DNA of 64,000 bases from an uncultured Lachnospiraceae bacterium (GCA_947631625.1 CANRMA010000002.1:1-64000), one strand, 5' to 3'; numbered from the stretch's first letter, positions 45,955-55,388 are shown. Translations and numbers: made by a program. Notes: generated by a model from the sequence alone, not told the origin.

Positions 45955-46668
45955 ATGAATATAGCAATGATAATAGCCGGAGGCACCGGAAACAGGATGC
46001 ATCAGGACATACCAAAACAGTTTCTTACTGTAAACGAAAAACCGATAATTATCTATACCTTGGAGATTTTTCAGAAACATCCTGCAGTTGACGAGATTAT
46101 TGTAGTGTGTCTTGAGGGATGGGAGCAGATTCTATGGGCTTATATAAGGCAGTTTAATATTTATAAGGTAAAAATGATCGTTAAGGGCGGAGCCTGCGGG
46201 CAGGAATCGATTTATAGAGGACTTATTGCGCTTGAAAAGGAACATAGTGTGGATGACATAGTACTTATACATGATGCTATAAGGCCTATGGTTTCAGAAG
46301 AGATAATTTCTGATTGTATAAATAAGACGGTAGAAAAAGGCTGTGCGATAGCATCAATTCCCTGTGCAGAAGCAATGCTTGTGACTAAGGATCAGGAAAG
46401 TTCTAATAGCATTTTTAACAGGGATGAACTTAAGCGGACACAGACACCGCAAGGTTTTGGCATAGGCAAGTTGCTTGATGTACATAGGAAAGCTCTTGAG
46501 AAAGGAATCACTAATTCAGTGGCGTCTTGTACTTTAATGATTGAGATGGGTGAAGAAATATATTTTTCTAAAGGTTCGGAGAAAAATCTTAAGCTTACAA
46601 CAGTTGAAGATATTGATATTTTTAAAGCTCTTTTGTTGGCTCAAAGGGCGGAGTGGTTAAAAGACTAG
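45955..46668 (+). CDS. IspD/TarI-like cytidylyltransferase (1)
   Basis: 237 aa. IAMIIAGGTGNRMHQDIPKQF is the CTP-binding signature of IspD/TarI enzymes; LIHDAIRPMV and RTQTPQGF are also family motifs. In a glycan operon next to an SDR and LicD it more likely makes a CDP-polyol (CDP-ribitol-like) or CDP-sugar than the isoprenoid intermediate. A second homologue lies at 52531. GGCAGGAATTC precedes ATG 45955. Confidence 0.82.
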   Translation: MNIAMIIAGGTGNRMHQDIPKQFLTVNEKPIIIYTLEIFQKHPAVDEIIVVCLEGWEQILWAYIRQFNIYKVKMIVKGGACGQESIYRGLIALEKEHSVDDIVLIHDAIRPMVSEEIISDCINKTVEKGCAIASIPCAEAMLVTKDQESSNSIFNRDELKRTQTPQGFGIGKLLDVHRKALEKGITNSVASCTLMIEMGEEIYFSKGSEKNLKLTTVEDIDIFKALLLAQRAEWLKD

Positions 46669-46698
46669 AGCCTGATGATATAAGAAAGGTTGGCGGTC

Positions 46699-47703
46699 AT
46701 GCGGTATTTGGAAAATAAATTGTATCGCGAAGATATAATTAATACGATTGAGAATACCAAAGGTTTTGAATATTTTGACGGAAAGAGGATTTTGATCCTG
46801 GGAGCGTCGGGCCTTATAGGCTCTTTTATAACAGATTGCTTTATATATGCGTCAACTGTTAAAAATATGGATATTCATATAATGGCATTTGGCAGAAACA
46901 TAGAGCACCTGAATGGGCGGTTTGGAAATGAAACGGACAGGCTCCGGTTCATACAAGGTGATGTAACCAAGCTTGATGACGCTATACATGCGGATATTGT
47001 GATTCATGCCGCCGCTTATTCATATCCGCGTGCTTTTAGGGAAAAACCGGTGGAGACCATGCTTGCGAATATGTTGGGAACTTATCGTGTAATGGAGCTT
47101 GCACGTAACAATCCTGGTTGCCGCGTATTATATATTTCTACCGGAGAAGTGCAGGAAGAAGTGGATCATTTGTCTGTAAGGGCTTGTTACCCGGTCAGCA
47201 AGAAAGCGGGAGAGACTTTGTGCCTTTCATATATACAGGAGTATAAGACGGATGTCATGATCGTCAGGCCGTGCCATACGTTTGGAGCTAATGTAACGGA
47301 CGATGATAACAGGGCGACGGCGCAGTTTATAGGGTGTGCTGCAAGGAACCAAGATATTGTTATGAAAAGCTCCGGAGAGCAGGTACGTTCATTTGCGTAT
47401 GTAGCCGATTGCGTGTCAGGTTCGCTTAGTGTGCTTATTCATGGTAAGAGCGGACAGGTATATGGAATTTCATCCGGTGAGACCTGTTCGGTAAGACAGT
47501 TCGCCGAGAAATGCGCTGCATTGACGCAGAAGCAGGTTAAATTTGAACAGGCGGATGACATAGCCAAGGCTGAGGCTTCGCCTATTAAACAGCAGCTCAT
47601 TGATAATTCCATGTTAAGATTACTGGGGTGGTCACCTGAGTTTTCAATAGAGAAGGGAATAAAAAAGTCCATAGAGATTCAAAGGTCTTTAGGGCGGCGA
47701 TAG
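46699..47703 (+). CDS. NAD-dependent epimerase/dehydratase (SDR)
   Basis: 334 aa. ILGASGLIGSFI supplies the NAD motif, YISTGEVQ the serine and YPVSK the Tyr-Lys pair. It shares the N-terminal extension seen in the SDRs at 25995 and 27060. AAAGG lies about 11 bases before ATG 46699; TTG 46690 is the alternative start. Between a cytidylyltransferase and LicD, it may reduce a keto group on the polyol or sugar to be activated. Confidence 0.75.
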   Translation: MRYLENKLYREDIINTIENTKGFEYFDGKRILILGASGLIGSFITDCFIYASTVKNMDIHIMAFGRNIEHLNGRFGNETDRLRFIQGDVTKLDDAIHADIVIHAAAYSYPRAFREKPVETMLANMLGTYRVMELARNNPGCRVLYISTGEVQEEVDHLSVRACYPVSKKAGETLCLSYIQEYKTDVMIVRPCHTFGANVTDDDNRATAQFIGCAARNQDIVMKSSGEQVRSFAYVADCVSGSLSVLIHGKSGQVYGISSGETCSVRQFAEKCAALTQKQVKFEQADDIAKAEASPIKQQLIDNSMLRLLGWSPEFSIEKGIKKSIEIQRSLGRR

Positions 47704-47711
47704 AGGATGAT

Positions 47712-48917
47712 ATGAAAAGATACTATATAAAAAGTATGATCGGAGAAATTGCAAAGGGTATAGACAGGTTAATCTCAAAAGGGGTAATACAAAATGACAC
47801 AGGTGTCATTTTGTATGGCCTGGATCGTTATGCTTTTGCAATGAGGACGATTTTATCAAATAAAGGATACAATAACATCGATTGTTATATTTCTGATGAC
47901 GAAGCTGATGTTATTAAGAAAAAGCAGGAAATTGAAAATTTCAGATGTCGTTTCCTTAATCTGGCAACCGGTCTAATAAAGGCAGAGACTATCAATGAAA
48001 GGCTGTGTCCGTTTGATGATAAGGCGGTAATATTAGTCTCTTCTGCTTCATATGAAGCGGAAAAGAAAAAATTAGAAGGGTTTGGATATAAAGAGGATGA
48101 ACATTTTTATAAGGTTTATGATTTTAAGGACGAAGAACTAGAGCGCTTATTTGAAGGAAAGACTCTAATGAATATAAGTGAGATTAAGGATGTAGAAAAG
48201 GATATACTTGCACGTATTGATGAGGTATGCGTAAAGAATGGTTTGCGTTATTGGGTATGCGGCGGGACTTTGTTGGGAACGATAAGGCATAAGGGATTTA
48301 TACCATGGGATGACGACATAGATATTTTCCTGCCGTGGAAGGACTATCTGAAATTTATTGAGCTTATGGAACAGGATAAAAGGTATGTTTTGCTTGGACT
48401 GGGGAGAGAAGAAACTGCTGATTTTAGTGATATTTTTGCAAAGGTTGCAGATAACAGGACGCTTATTTGTGAGGATATAGGAACTGTCCGTAAAGTAAAC
48501 CCATTGGCTGTAGACGTATTTCCGTTGATAGGTTTGCCGTATGATGATAATGAACGTCATATGTTTTTTGCAGATTATAAGGAGCTGAACCGCTCTATAT
48601 GGCAGGACTTCTATGCAGCAAACGGTGATATCCGCATTTTTGGCAAATGGCATAAAAGACAGCGCAGCTTCCTTGAAAAGTATGATTTTGACAGCTCGGA
48701 ATATGTTGGAGTGCTCGGAACTGCTTACGGTGAGCGCGACTGTGCCGGAAGGGCTGTGTATGAGTCAACTATAAGGCTTCCGTTTGAGGACATTGAAGTA
48801 AATGTGCCTACAGGATATAAGGAATATCTGGATAATCTCTATGGCAAAGATTGGGGCATACTTCCGGATGAAAGTAAGAGAAAGACGCACCACAATGTCC
48901 TGGCATATTGGATGTAA
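47712..48917 (+). CDS. LicD-family phosphotransferase with N-terminal Rossmann-like module
   Basis: 401 aa. Residues 1-135 are a module beginning GVILYGLDRYAFAM and ending before the LicD domain. Residues about 150-400 are LicD: CGGTLLGTIRHKGFIPWDDD with its DDDID metal site near residue 200, then VDVFPLIG. LicD proteins move phosphocholine, or related phospho-groups from CDP donors, onto glycans. The CDP-forming enzymes on either side fit this. It starts 8 bases after the SDR stop. Confidence 0.85.
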   Translation: MKRYYIKSMIGEIAKGIDRLISKGVIQNDTGVILYGLDRYAFAMRTILSNKGYNNIDCYISDDEADVIKKKQEIENFRCRFLNLATGLIKAETINERLCPFDDKAVILVSSASYEAEKKKLEGFGYKEDEHFYKVYDFKDEELERLFEGKTLMNISEIKDVEKDILARIDEVCVKNGLRYWVCGGTLLGTIRHKGFIPWDDDIDIFLPWKDYLKFIELMEQDKRYVLLGLGREETADFSDIFAKVADNRTLICEDIGTVRKVNPLAVDVFPLIGLPYDDNERHMFFADYKELNRSIWQDFYAANGDIRIFGKWHKRQRSFLEKYDFDSSEYVGVLGTAYGERDCAGRAVYESTIRLPFEDIEVNVPTGYKEYLDNLYGKDWGILPDESKRKTHHNVLAYWM

Positions 48918-48966
48918 AACGAATTAAAAGGAAGTATCCGGTCTGCTTCCGGGAGGAAGGTACATA

Positions 48967-50106
48967 ATGAGTCAGGAGATAATGTTTTACGGCGCAAAAG
49001 CCCTCGCATATGGAATGTATAAAGCCATAGAGCGGCTTTATCCGGAAGTGGCATGCAAGGGGTTTGTCGTAAGATCACTTGGCGGTAATATGCCGTATGT
49101 GGAAGGTAATAAAGTATGGCGCTTAGAGGAGTTGTATGAAACGCTCACGCCGGGGGAGAGAAATGACAGGCTTATACTTATAGCTACTCCGGAAAATTTG
49201 CATAAAGAGATTGTCAGGGACTTAGGAAGGTATGGTTTTAACAACTATATCTGTATGAATTCCCACAGGGAAGCAAAATTAATGCAAAAGTATTTTGAAA
49301 CGATAGGTGAGTTCCCTTCAATTCATGGATTAAGATGCGGGGAAACGCCGGTTAAGGCCAAAGTGCTCATGTCGAAATTTTACAGGGATACACCATTGGT
49401 AAACAGATATGACAAACCGGAATGGGTGAAGGCTATTCAGGTCGGAGCCGGGCTTACGGATGCGCGTATATCAGAGCTTATGGATAACACAGGTGACAAC
49501 ATCTCATTAAAAAACGTAAATTATTGTGAGCTTACTGCTTTATACTGGCTGTGGAAGAATGAACTTTGCAAAGCGCCTTGCAGCATAAATGAGACCGGAG
49601 AGGTTTGCGGCAGTGAAAATGAACCGGAATTCCCGGCATATGATTACTACGGCTTATATCATTATCGAAGGATTCTTGATATAAACGAAGAAGACCTGTA
49701 TAAGATTAAGGAAAATGACATTGATGTCATATTGCAGTTTCCGACGCTGCATTATCCGGATATAGATGAACATCATCGAAGGTATATAAATGAAAGTGAC
49801 TGGGAAGCAATGTTTAAGGCGTTAAGTGAGTTGCAGCCTGAGTATGCGAGGGTATTTCCGGATATTTTCAGGCAGCAGTACTTTTATAATTATAACCTTA
49901 TCTTTGCAAAGAAAGATGTGCTTGCCGGGTATTGTGCATGGCTGTTCCCGATTCTGGAGCGCACCGAGGAATTAAGCAATCCCAAAGGTTTTGAAAGAGC
50001 CGACCGTTACATAGGATATTTAGGTGAAAATCTGATGACATTATATTTTTTACATAATAAAGACAGGCTTAATATATATCATACAGGGAGACTGATGCTG
50101 ATTTAG
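48967..50106 (+). CDS. Rossmann module fused to a DUF4422 glycosyltransferase domain
   Basis: 379 aa. Residues 1-100 (IMFYGAKALAYGMYKAI, later GFVVRSLGGN) are a divergent copy of the recurring module. Residues about 125-375 match DUF4422, a capsule-type glycosyltransferase domain: CELTALYWLWKN, YYGLYHYRRILDI and HYPDIDEHH. GGGAGGAAGG lies just before ATG 48967. Donor not predicted. Confidence 0.82.
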   Translation: MSQEIMFYGAKALAYGMYKAIERLYPEVACKGFVVRSLGGNMPYVEGNKVWRLEELYETLTPGERNDRLILIATPENLHKEIVRDLGRYGFNNYICMNSHREAKLMQKYFETIGEFPSIHGLRCGETPVKAKVLMSKFYRDTPLVNRYDKPEWVKAIQVGAGLTDARISELMDNTGDNISLKNVNYCELTALYWLWKNELCKAPCSINETGEVCGSENEPEFPAYDYYGLYHYRRILDINEEDLYKIKENDIDVILQFPTLHYPDIDEHHRRYINESDWEAMFKALSELQPEYARVFPDIFRQQYFYNYNLIFAKKDVLAGYCAWLFPILERTEELSNPKGFERADRYIGYLGENLMTLYFLHNKDRLNIYHTGRLMLI

Positions 50107-50115
50107 TGGAGAATG

Positions 50116-50140
50116 ACGCCGTTAGGGTGGAGTCCGGCGT
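50116..50140 (+). other. Small intergenic hairpin
   Basis: ACGCCG (50116-50121) pairs with CGGCGT (50135-50140) in the gap before the GT4 gene. There is no T-run, so it is not a standard terminator; it may stabilise or punctuate the transcript. Confidence 0.45.
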
Positions 50141-50163
50141 TGCTTTGGGAAAGGATACACATT

Positions 50164-51585
50164 ATGAAATTTCTTCTTTTCGGAACAGGCGATTGCTATG
50201 AGCGGTATAAAAAATGGTTTGATATAAATGATATCGTGGCGCTCCTTGATAATTCACGGGAAAAACAGGATACATATATCGACGGCATAATAGTCATGTC
50301 GCCGGAAAAAGGCATTAAACAGGTTTATGATGAGATTGTCATAATGAGTTTTTACGTAAAAGAAATGCGGCAGCAGTTAATAGGGCTTGGAGTTGATGAA
50401 AATAAGATAAATCATTTTTATGATTTACATAAGCTGATCCGACATAAAGGAATGAAAAGGCCTGTTCAATATTACCAAGGTGGTGAAGAGATAATAAATC
50501 CGGAAAATATCAGTGGCAGGCGCATTCTGTTGTTGTCAAGGGACATGATGTTGGGAGGTCCGGCCATAGCCCTTTTTTATGCAGCTAAAACGCTTGCGGA
50601 GCATGGACATGCAATAGTTTTTGCCTCTATGGAAGACGGCCCTTTAAGGGAAAAGCTGCTTGAACTTGGAATTCCTGTTGTAGTGGATGAGAATCTGCAG
50701 ATAGAAACTATGGAAGAAACAGGGTGGACGGCCGCTTTTTCGCTCTTTTTATGCAATACGATCAATTTCTATATTTTTCTTTCCAAACGCGACGTAAATA
50801 TTCCGGTCATATGGTGGCTTCACGATTCCTCATTCTTTTATGACGGGGTTGATAAAGATATTCTGCGAAGCATTGACAGGCGAAATCTGAAGGTGTATTC
50901 GGTAGGTCCCGTTCCTGAAGCGGCAATTAAAGAATTTATGCCCGATTTAAGCGTAGGGAGGTTGCTTTATGGAGTGGAAGATGCGCTTAAGTCTGTACGG
51001 TTCGGTCAAAACGATACATCCGTGGCAGCGAACGCGTTGCACTCTCCGGTGGCGCGTTTCGTGACGATAGGATATATTGAGCGACGTAAAGGTCAGGATA
51101 TTCTGATAAATGCGATACAGGCGCTGCCGGATGATATAAGGCAACAGGCAGTATTTTATATGGTAGGGCAGAATACGTCTGTTATGGCAAAATGTATTAA
51201 AAAGATAATAAAAAATATACCGCAGGTTATAATGACCGGAACCGTGGGCAGGGAAGAAATAAATAATATTTTGGAAAGCGCGGATGTCATGATTTGTCCA
51301 TCAAGAGAAGACCCCATGCCTACCGTGGCTGCGGAAGCGATGATGCATTCACTGCCATGTATAATATCCGATGCGGCAGGGACAGCGGATTATATAAAGG
51401 ACGGTGTAAATGGTTTTATTTTTCAGAGCGAAAATGTAAGCGGACTCGCAGGCAAAATCAAATGGTGCATGGAAAACAGAGATGAATTGCCAAAGGTAGG
51501 TATAAAATCAAGATATATATATGATAATTATTTTTCAATGGAAGCATTTGAGAAGGCTATAACGGATATTATGGATGGAATATAA
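50164..51585 (+). CDS. Rossmann module fused to a family 4 glycosyltransferase
   Basis: 473 aa. Residues 1-100 (FLLFGTGDCYERYKKWF, VALLDNSREKQ) are the recurring module. From about 130 a GT-B GT4 domain follows: LLSRDMMLGGPAIALF, GYIERRKGQDILINAI, then CPSREDPMPTVAAEAM as the EX7E-type nucleotide-sugar site. ATG 50164 is chosen over 50113 because AAAGGA lies 11 bases upstream and it matches the module start. Last glycosyltransferase of the run. Confidence 0.88.
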   Translation: MKFLLFGTGDCYERYKKWFDINDIVALLDNSREKQDTYIDGIIVMSPEKGIKQVYDEIVIMSFYVKEMRQQLIGLGVDENKINHFYDLHKLIRHKGMKRPVQYYQGGEEIINPENISGRRILLLSRDMMLGGPAIALFYAAKTLAEHGHAIVFASMEDGPLREKLLELGIPVVVDENLQIETMEETGWTAAFSLFLCNTINFYIFLSKRDVNIPVIWWLHDSSFFYDGVDKDILRSIDRRNLKVYSVGPVPEAAIKEFMPDLSVGRLLYGVEDALKSVRFGQNDTSVAANALHSPVARFVTIGYIERRKGQDILINAIQALPDDIRQQAVFYMVGQNTSVMAKCIKKIIKNIPQVIMTGTVGREEINNILESADVMICPSREDPMPTVAAEAMMHSLPCIISDAAGTADYIKDGVNGFIFQSENVSGLAGKIKWCMENRDELPKVGIKSRYIYDNYFSMEAFEKAITDIMDGI

Positions 51586-51793
51586 CATAAACTTCGGATC
51601 GTGTGAAAAGGTTTTGCAATAATCAGATGCGGCAGTTATTACAAAGTGGTAAATATCTCATATAAATTCTGTAATTTTGTAATTTTGTAATTGTTGGACT
51701 ATCAAAACACAAAATATTTATGTTGAAAAAGAAATTGTTGTATAGTAAACTGTGAAAGAAGGAAACAGATATGAATTGAGAGGAAGATAAATA
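51586..51793. other. Intergenic region with short TGTAATTTT repeats
   Basis: 208 bp between the GT4 gene and the epimerase gene. A nonamer TGTAATTTT is repeated two to three times at about 51670-51691. The downstream sequence TTGAAAAAGAAATTG with TATAGT (around 51740) could be a promoter for the next genes. No terminator seen. Confidence 0.4.
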
Positions 51794-52456
51794 ATGAATT
51801 TTGAATTGACAGCCTCCATGATGTGCGCCAACTATGGTAATCTGGAGAAAGAAGTAAAAGACCTTGAGGCAGGCGGGATAGATTCTTTTCATATAGACAT
51901 AATGGACGGCCGCTATGTACCAAATTACGCGATGTCGTTAAATGATATGCGTTATATCGCCTCTGCCACGGATAAACCAATGGATGTCCATCTTATGATA
52001 GAGCATCCGAACAATACAATATCATTATTTCTTGAAAATCTTAGAAAAGGCGATACGATCTATATCCATCCGGAGGCTGAGTATCACCCTTCAACAACTC
52101 TGCAGAAAGTCATAAATGCGGGCATGATACCGGGGATAGCGATAAATCCCGGAACAAGCGTGGAAACGATAATGGAAATGCTAAGAATCGTTAAAAAAGT
52201 GCTCGTAATGTCTGTCAATCCGGGTAACGCAGGGCAGATGTATCTGCCTTATGTCGGTAAAAAAATAACCAAACTGCTTTCCATAAAAGAAGACATGGAT
52301 TTTGAAATATACTGGGACGGCGCCTGCAGCGCAGACAAGATACTTGAATATGCGCCTAAGGGAGTAAAAGGTTTTGTGCTTGGGACAACCCTGTTGTTTG
52401 GTAAAGCGCAGCCGTACGGAGAGACTTTGGATAACATCCGTAAGCTTAAGTTCTAG
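51794..52456 (+). CDS. Ribulose-phosphate 3-epimerase-family protein
   Basis: 220 aa TIM barrel. FHIDIMDGRYVPNY and DVHLMIEHP carry the metal-binding His/Asp residues, and SVNPGNAGQ the phosphate loop; the last catalytic Asp is in YWDGACSADK where typical Rpe has VDGG. The altered end suggests a specialised substrate. It precedes an IspD-like gene, so it may supply a pentulose phosphate for CDP-ribitol-like synthesis, or be a paralogue of housekeeping Rpe. Confidence 0.75.
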   Translation: MNFELTASMMCANYGNLEKEVKDLEAGGIDSFHIDIMDGRYVPNYAMSLNDMRYIASATDKPMDVHLMIEHPNNTISLFLENLRKGDTIYIHPEAEYHPSTTLQKVINAGMIPGIAINPGTSVETIMEMLRIVKKVLVMSVNPGNAGQMYLPYVGKKITKLLSIKEDMDFEIYWDGACSADKILEYAPKGVKGFVLGTTLLFGKAQPYGETLDNIRKLKF

Positions 52457-52530
52457 GAATAAGGTCCGGGAAGCATGCGCAGGTTCAGTTTGTCCGGTTA
52501 AATATACAGAAAAAGGGGCAGTGTCAGGAG

Positions 52531-53322
52531 ATGAATACAGCGCTGATTTTATCGGGCGGAACGGGTACAAGGCTTGGAGCCGATATTCCGAAACAATATA
52601 TAAAAATAAACGAAAAACCGATAATTTATTACTGCATGGAACGTATATTTGAAAGCGATTACATAGATGCGGTACAGATCGTTGCGGACAATGTATGGAG
52701 AGATTTTATTTTAGGAAGCGCGGAATGTACGCAATGCATGAAAAACTCCACAAAGACAGTGTCGGATAATGCCACGGAAAATTCTGCTGAAGGATTTAAA
52801 GAAAAGTTTAAAGAGAAATTCAAAGGCTTTTCCGATCCGGGAAAGAACAGGCAGCTTTCCATACTGAACGGGCTTGAGGATATCAGGGCATATGCGGACG
52901 ATACGTCTTATATATTCATACATGATGCGGCAAGGCCTTTGCTTAAACCGGAGTTTATAAGGGATTGTTTTGAGGCCGTAAAAGGGCATGACGGAGCGCT
53001 TCCGGTACTGCCGATGAAAGATACGGTATATTTAAGCATCGATGGCGGGAGCACTGTGGCGTCGCTTTTGGACAGGAGTACAGTTTATGCAGGTCAGGCT
53101 CCTGAAATTTTTATTTTAGGTAAATATTATGAGGCCAACAGGAGGCTCTTGCCCGATGAGATAATGCGGATAAACGGCTCAACCGAGCCGGCGGTCATGG
53201 CAGGTATGGATATAGCGATGATGGCAGGCGATGAAAATAATTTTAAGATAACGACAAAGGCTGATCTTGAGCGGTTTGAGCAGATCATCATTCAAAAGGA
53301 GAGATCCGCGGATGACATGTAA
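52531..53322 (+). CDS. IspD/TarI-like cytidylyltransferase (2)
   Basis: 263 aa. ALILSGGTGTRLGADIPKQY and FIHDAARPLLKP are family motifs. It carries a lysine-rich insertion (about residues 68-105) containing FKEKFKEKFKGF, absent from the copy at 45955. CAGGAG lies 5 bases before ATG 52531. With the epimerase upstream it probably activates a polyol phosphate with CTP. A housekeeping IspD role cannot be excluded. Confidence 0.8.
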   Translation: MNTALILSGGTGTRLGADIPKQYIKINEKPIIYYCMERIFESDYIDAVQIVADNVWRDFILGSAECTQCMKNSTKTVSDNATENSAEGFKEKFKEKFKGFSDPGKNRQLSILNGLEDIRAYADDTSYIFIHDAARPLLKPEFIRDCFEAVKGHDGALPVLPMKDTVYLSIDGGSTVASLLDRSTVYAGQAPEIFILGKYYEANRRLLPDEIMRINGSTEPAVMAGMDIAMMAGDENNFKITTKADLERFEQIIIQKERSADDM

Positions 53323-53355
53323 GGAATTCGCAGGCTGCAGGAATGGGGGATTATC

Positions 53356-54000
53356 ATGACAGAGCGTTATAAGGGCGCGATATTTGATATGGACGGGCTT
53401 TTGTTTGATACGGAAAAGGTATTCCAACAGACTTGGCATGAGCTTGCAGAAGAGCATAATGTTACGTTGGATGAGGATTTCGCCAAAACGATCTGCGGAA
53501 CGGTGGGGGATCGGCTTTATAAAATAATAGAGCATTATTATCATGTATCCGATTGCGCCGCGCTTGCGCAGGAATGTGTGGAAAGGGTTAAGAAAAAGCT
53601 TGCAGTGAGCGTTCCGGTAAAAGAAGGCGCATACGAAATACTGGATTATTTTAAACGTAAAAACATAAAGCTTGCGATAGCGAGCAGCAGCGTAATAGAG
53701 CAGATAGAGTCCAATCTTGAGATAGCGGATATGCGGCGGTATTTTGACGTGCTTGTGAGCGGAACGCAGGTGAGACGGGGTAAACCGGAGCCTGACATAT
53801 TTCTGTATGCGGCAGAGCAGATAGGCTGCGATCCCAGGGAGTGCTATGTTTTTGAGGACAGTGTAAACGGGATAAAAGCAGGGTATGCTGCGGGCTGCAC
53901 TACGATAATGGTACCCGATCTTGTTGAAGCGACGTCCGAAGTCCTGCCGTATTGTTCGATGGTATGGAAAAGTCTGGCTGAATTTGTGCATTATTTGTGA
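53356..54000 (+). CDS. HAD-family phosphatase, beta-phosphoglucomutase-like
   Basis: 214 aa. FDMDGLLFDTEKVF gives the nucleophile Asp motif, IASSS the Ser/Thr motif, GKPEPDIF the lysine and FEDSVNGIKAG the acidic motif, with a four-helix cap between. It dephosphorylates or isomerises a small sugar phosphate. GGGGGATTATC precedes ATG 53356. It starts 34 bases after the cytidylyltransferase, so it may belong to that operon. Confidence 0.85.
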   Translation: MTERYKGAIFDMDGLLFDTEKVFQQTWHELAEEHNVTLDEDFAKTICGTVGDRLYKIIEHYYHVSDCAALAQECVERVKKKLAVSVPVKEGAYEILDYFKRKNIKLAIASSSVIEQIESNLEIADMRRYFDVLVSGTQVRRGKPEPDIFLYAAEQIGCDPRECYVFEDSVNGIKAGYAAGCTTIMVPDLVEATSEVLPYCSMVWKSLAEFVHYL

Positions 54001-54111
54001 ACTTGAATATAAGGCTTTATTTTTTTGATAAATTGTGATAAATTATTTTGGTAGGGTTTTGATTGAGTAATTATACGGATCAATAATAAGAAAGAGGGAA
54101 GGATACTTAAA

Positions 54112-55263
54112 ATGGCTAAAAATAAACCAAACAAAGTTGATACGAAAAATATGAGCAAAAGCAAGGCAAAGCGCGAGGCTCAGAGAAAGCAGAATGAAAA
54201 AATGCGTCGTCAGCGCTTTATTTCAAAGCTTGCCGGAATAGTGATATCCGCAGCCGTTATTTTACTTATTGCCGCTGCGATCGGCAAACAGCTTTATATA
54301 CTGGCTATCAGGACAACTCCCGGCAGTGATTACAGCGCAGAACTTAACGAGGACGGTAAAATAAACGATGTTGATCCGGCTAACGCTATCGCGCTTGCCG
54401 ATTATGAGAATATTTCGGTGCCTGAAGACGAAGTTGCGGCTACGGATGAAGAAGTGGAAGAAGAGATTAATTCAGTCCTTGAAGGTTATAAAGAACTTAG
54501 TACGGATACGGAAGACGCCATTGTTGATGGTGATGAAGTAAATATTGATTATGTCGGGACCATTGACGGAGAAGAGTTTGAAGGCGGAAGCAGCGACGGG
54601 GCAGGTTATGATCTTACGATCGGTTCCGGCTCATTCATAGATGATTTTGAGCAGCAGCTGATAGGACATAAGGTTGGTGAAGAGGTGACGGTTGAAGTTA
54701 CTTTCCCTGACGATTATCAGTCAGCCGACGTGGCGGGTAAAGATGCGAGTTTTGCCGTAACCATCAATGGAATACAGAAGCTTCCTGAACTTACGGATGA
54801 ATTTGTGGCGGAGAACCTTGCCGAGAGCGAAGATGTCTCAACCGCAGAGGAATACCGTTCCAAGATAGAGAATAATTTCCGTGACGAACATCTTGAGGAA
54901 TACCTCACCAATTATATAATGGATAATACCACCGTGAATACTTATCCTAAGAAATACCTGAAAAATATCAAGTCGATCCTTAAGTATACGGATGGAATGG
55001 GCGATGATATCGAAGATGAGATAGAGTATGAAAAGGAACTTACCGAACGTGCAAAGACGACAGTAAAGGAAGCGCTTGTATATCAGGCTATCTTTGAAAA
55101 AGCCGGACTTACGTTGGATATGGACGCATATATCGCAGAACTTACCGAGACGAACGGTGAAGATTATGTTAATAATATGAAGACAACCTATGGCGAAAGC
55201 TACATGGCACAGGCAAGAATGAAAGAACTGGTTATCGATTATCTCAAGGAAAAGTATAAATAA
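54112..55263 (+). CDS. Membrane-anchored FKBP-type peptidyl-prolyl isomerase, trigger-factor-like
   Basis: 383 aa. A basic cytoplasmic N-terminus (KSKAKREAQRKQNEKMRRQR) is followed by one transmembrane segment (IVISAAVILLIAAAI) and an extracytoplasmic part. Residues about 140-225 are an FKBP domain (VNIDYVGTIDGEEFEGGS, GSGSFIDDFEQQL), and the rest is a trigger-factor C-terminal-like helical domain. It should fold exported proteins outside the membrane. AAAGAGGGAAGG precedes ATG 54112. Confidence 0.85.
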   Translation: MAKNKPNKVDTKNMSKSKAKREAQRKQNEKMRRQRFISKLAGIVISAAVILLIAAAIGKQLYILAIRTTPGSDYSAELNEDGKINDVDPANAIALADYENISVPEDEVAATDEEVEEEINSVLEGYKELSTDTEDAIVDGDEVNIDYVGTIDGEEFEGGSSDGAGYDLTIGSGSFIDDFEQQLIGHKVGEEVTVEVTFPDDYQSADVAGKDASFAVTINGIQKLPELTDEFVAENLAESEDVSTAEEYRSKIENNFRDEHLEEYLTNYIMDNTTVNTYPKKYLKNIKSILKYTDGMGDDIEDEIEYEKELTERAKTTVKEALVYQAIFEKAGLTLDMDAYIAELTETNGEDYVNNMKTTYGESYMAQARMKELVIDYLKEKYK

Positions 55264-55300
55264 ACGAAAAACCGTATATCGGATATGATATTATAAAATA

Positions 55301-55335
55301 TGGGATGCCACGGCAGTTGCGGGCATCCCATTATT
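55301..55335. terminator. Hairpin terminator between convergent genes
   Basis: TGGGATGCC (55301-55309) pairs with GGCATCCCA (55322-55330), with TTATTTAT after it on the + strand and A-rich sequence before it. It lies between two genes that end towards each other and could serve both. Confidence 0.8.
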
Positions 55336-55388
55336 TATATTGCAGTCGGTTGAAAAATGAAGTCTGAAGCTTCCGGGTTTCGCAATTA

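Noticed and set aside
45955-46668. Housekeeping ispD of the MEP pathway
   Set aside because: Context is entirely glycan synthesis with LicD and SDR genes and a second homologue nearby; a CDP-polyol role is more likely, though not proven.
53179-53991. A 270-aa open frame on the minus strand
   Set aside because: Shadow of the cytidylyltransferase and HAD genes, no family features.
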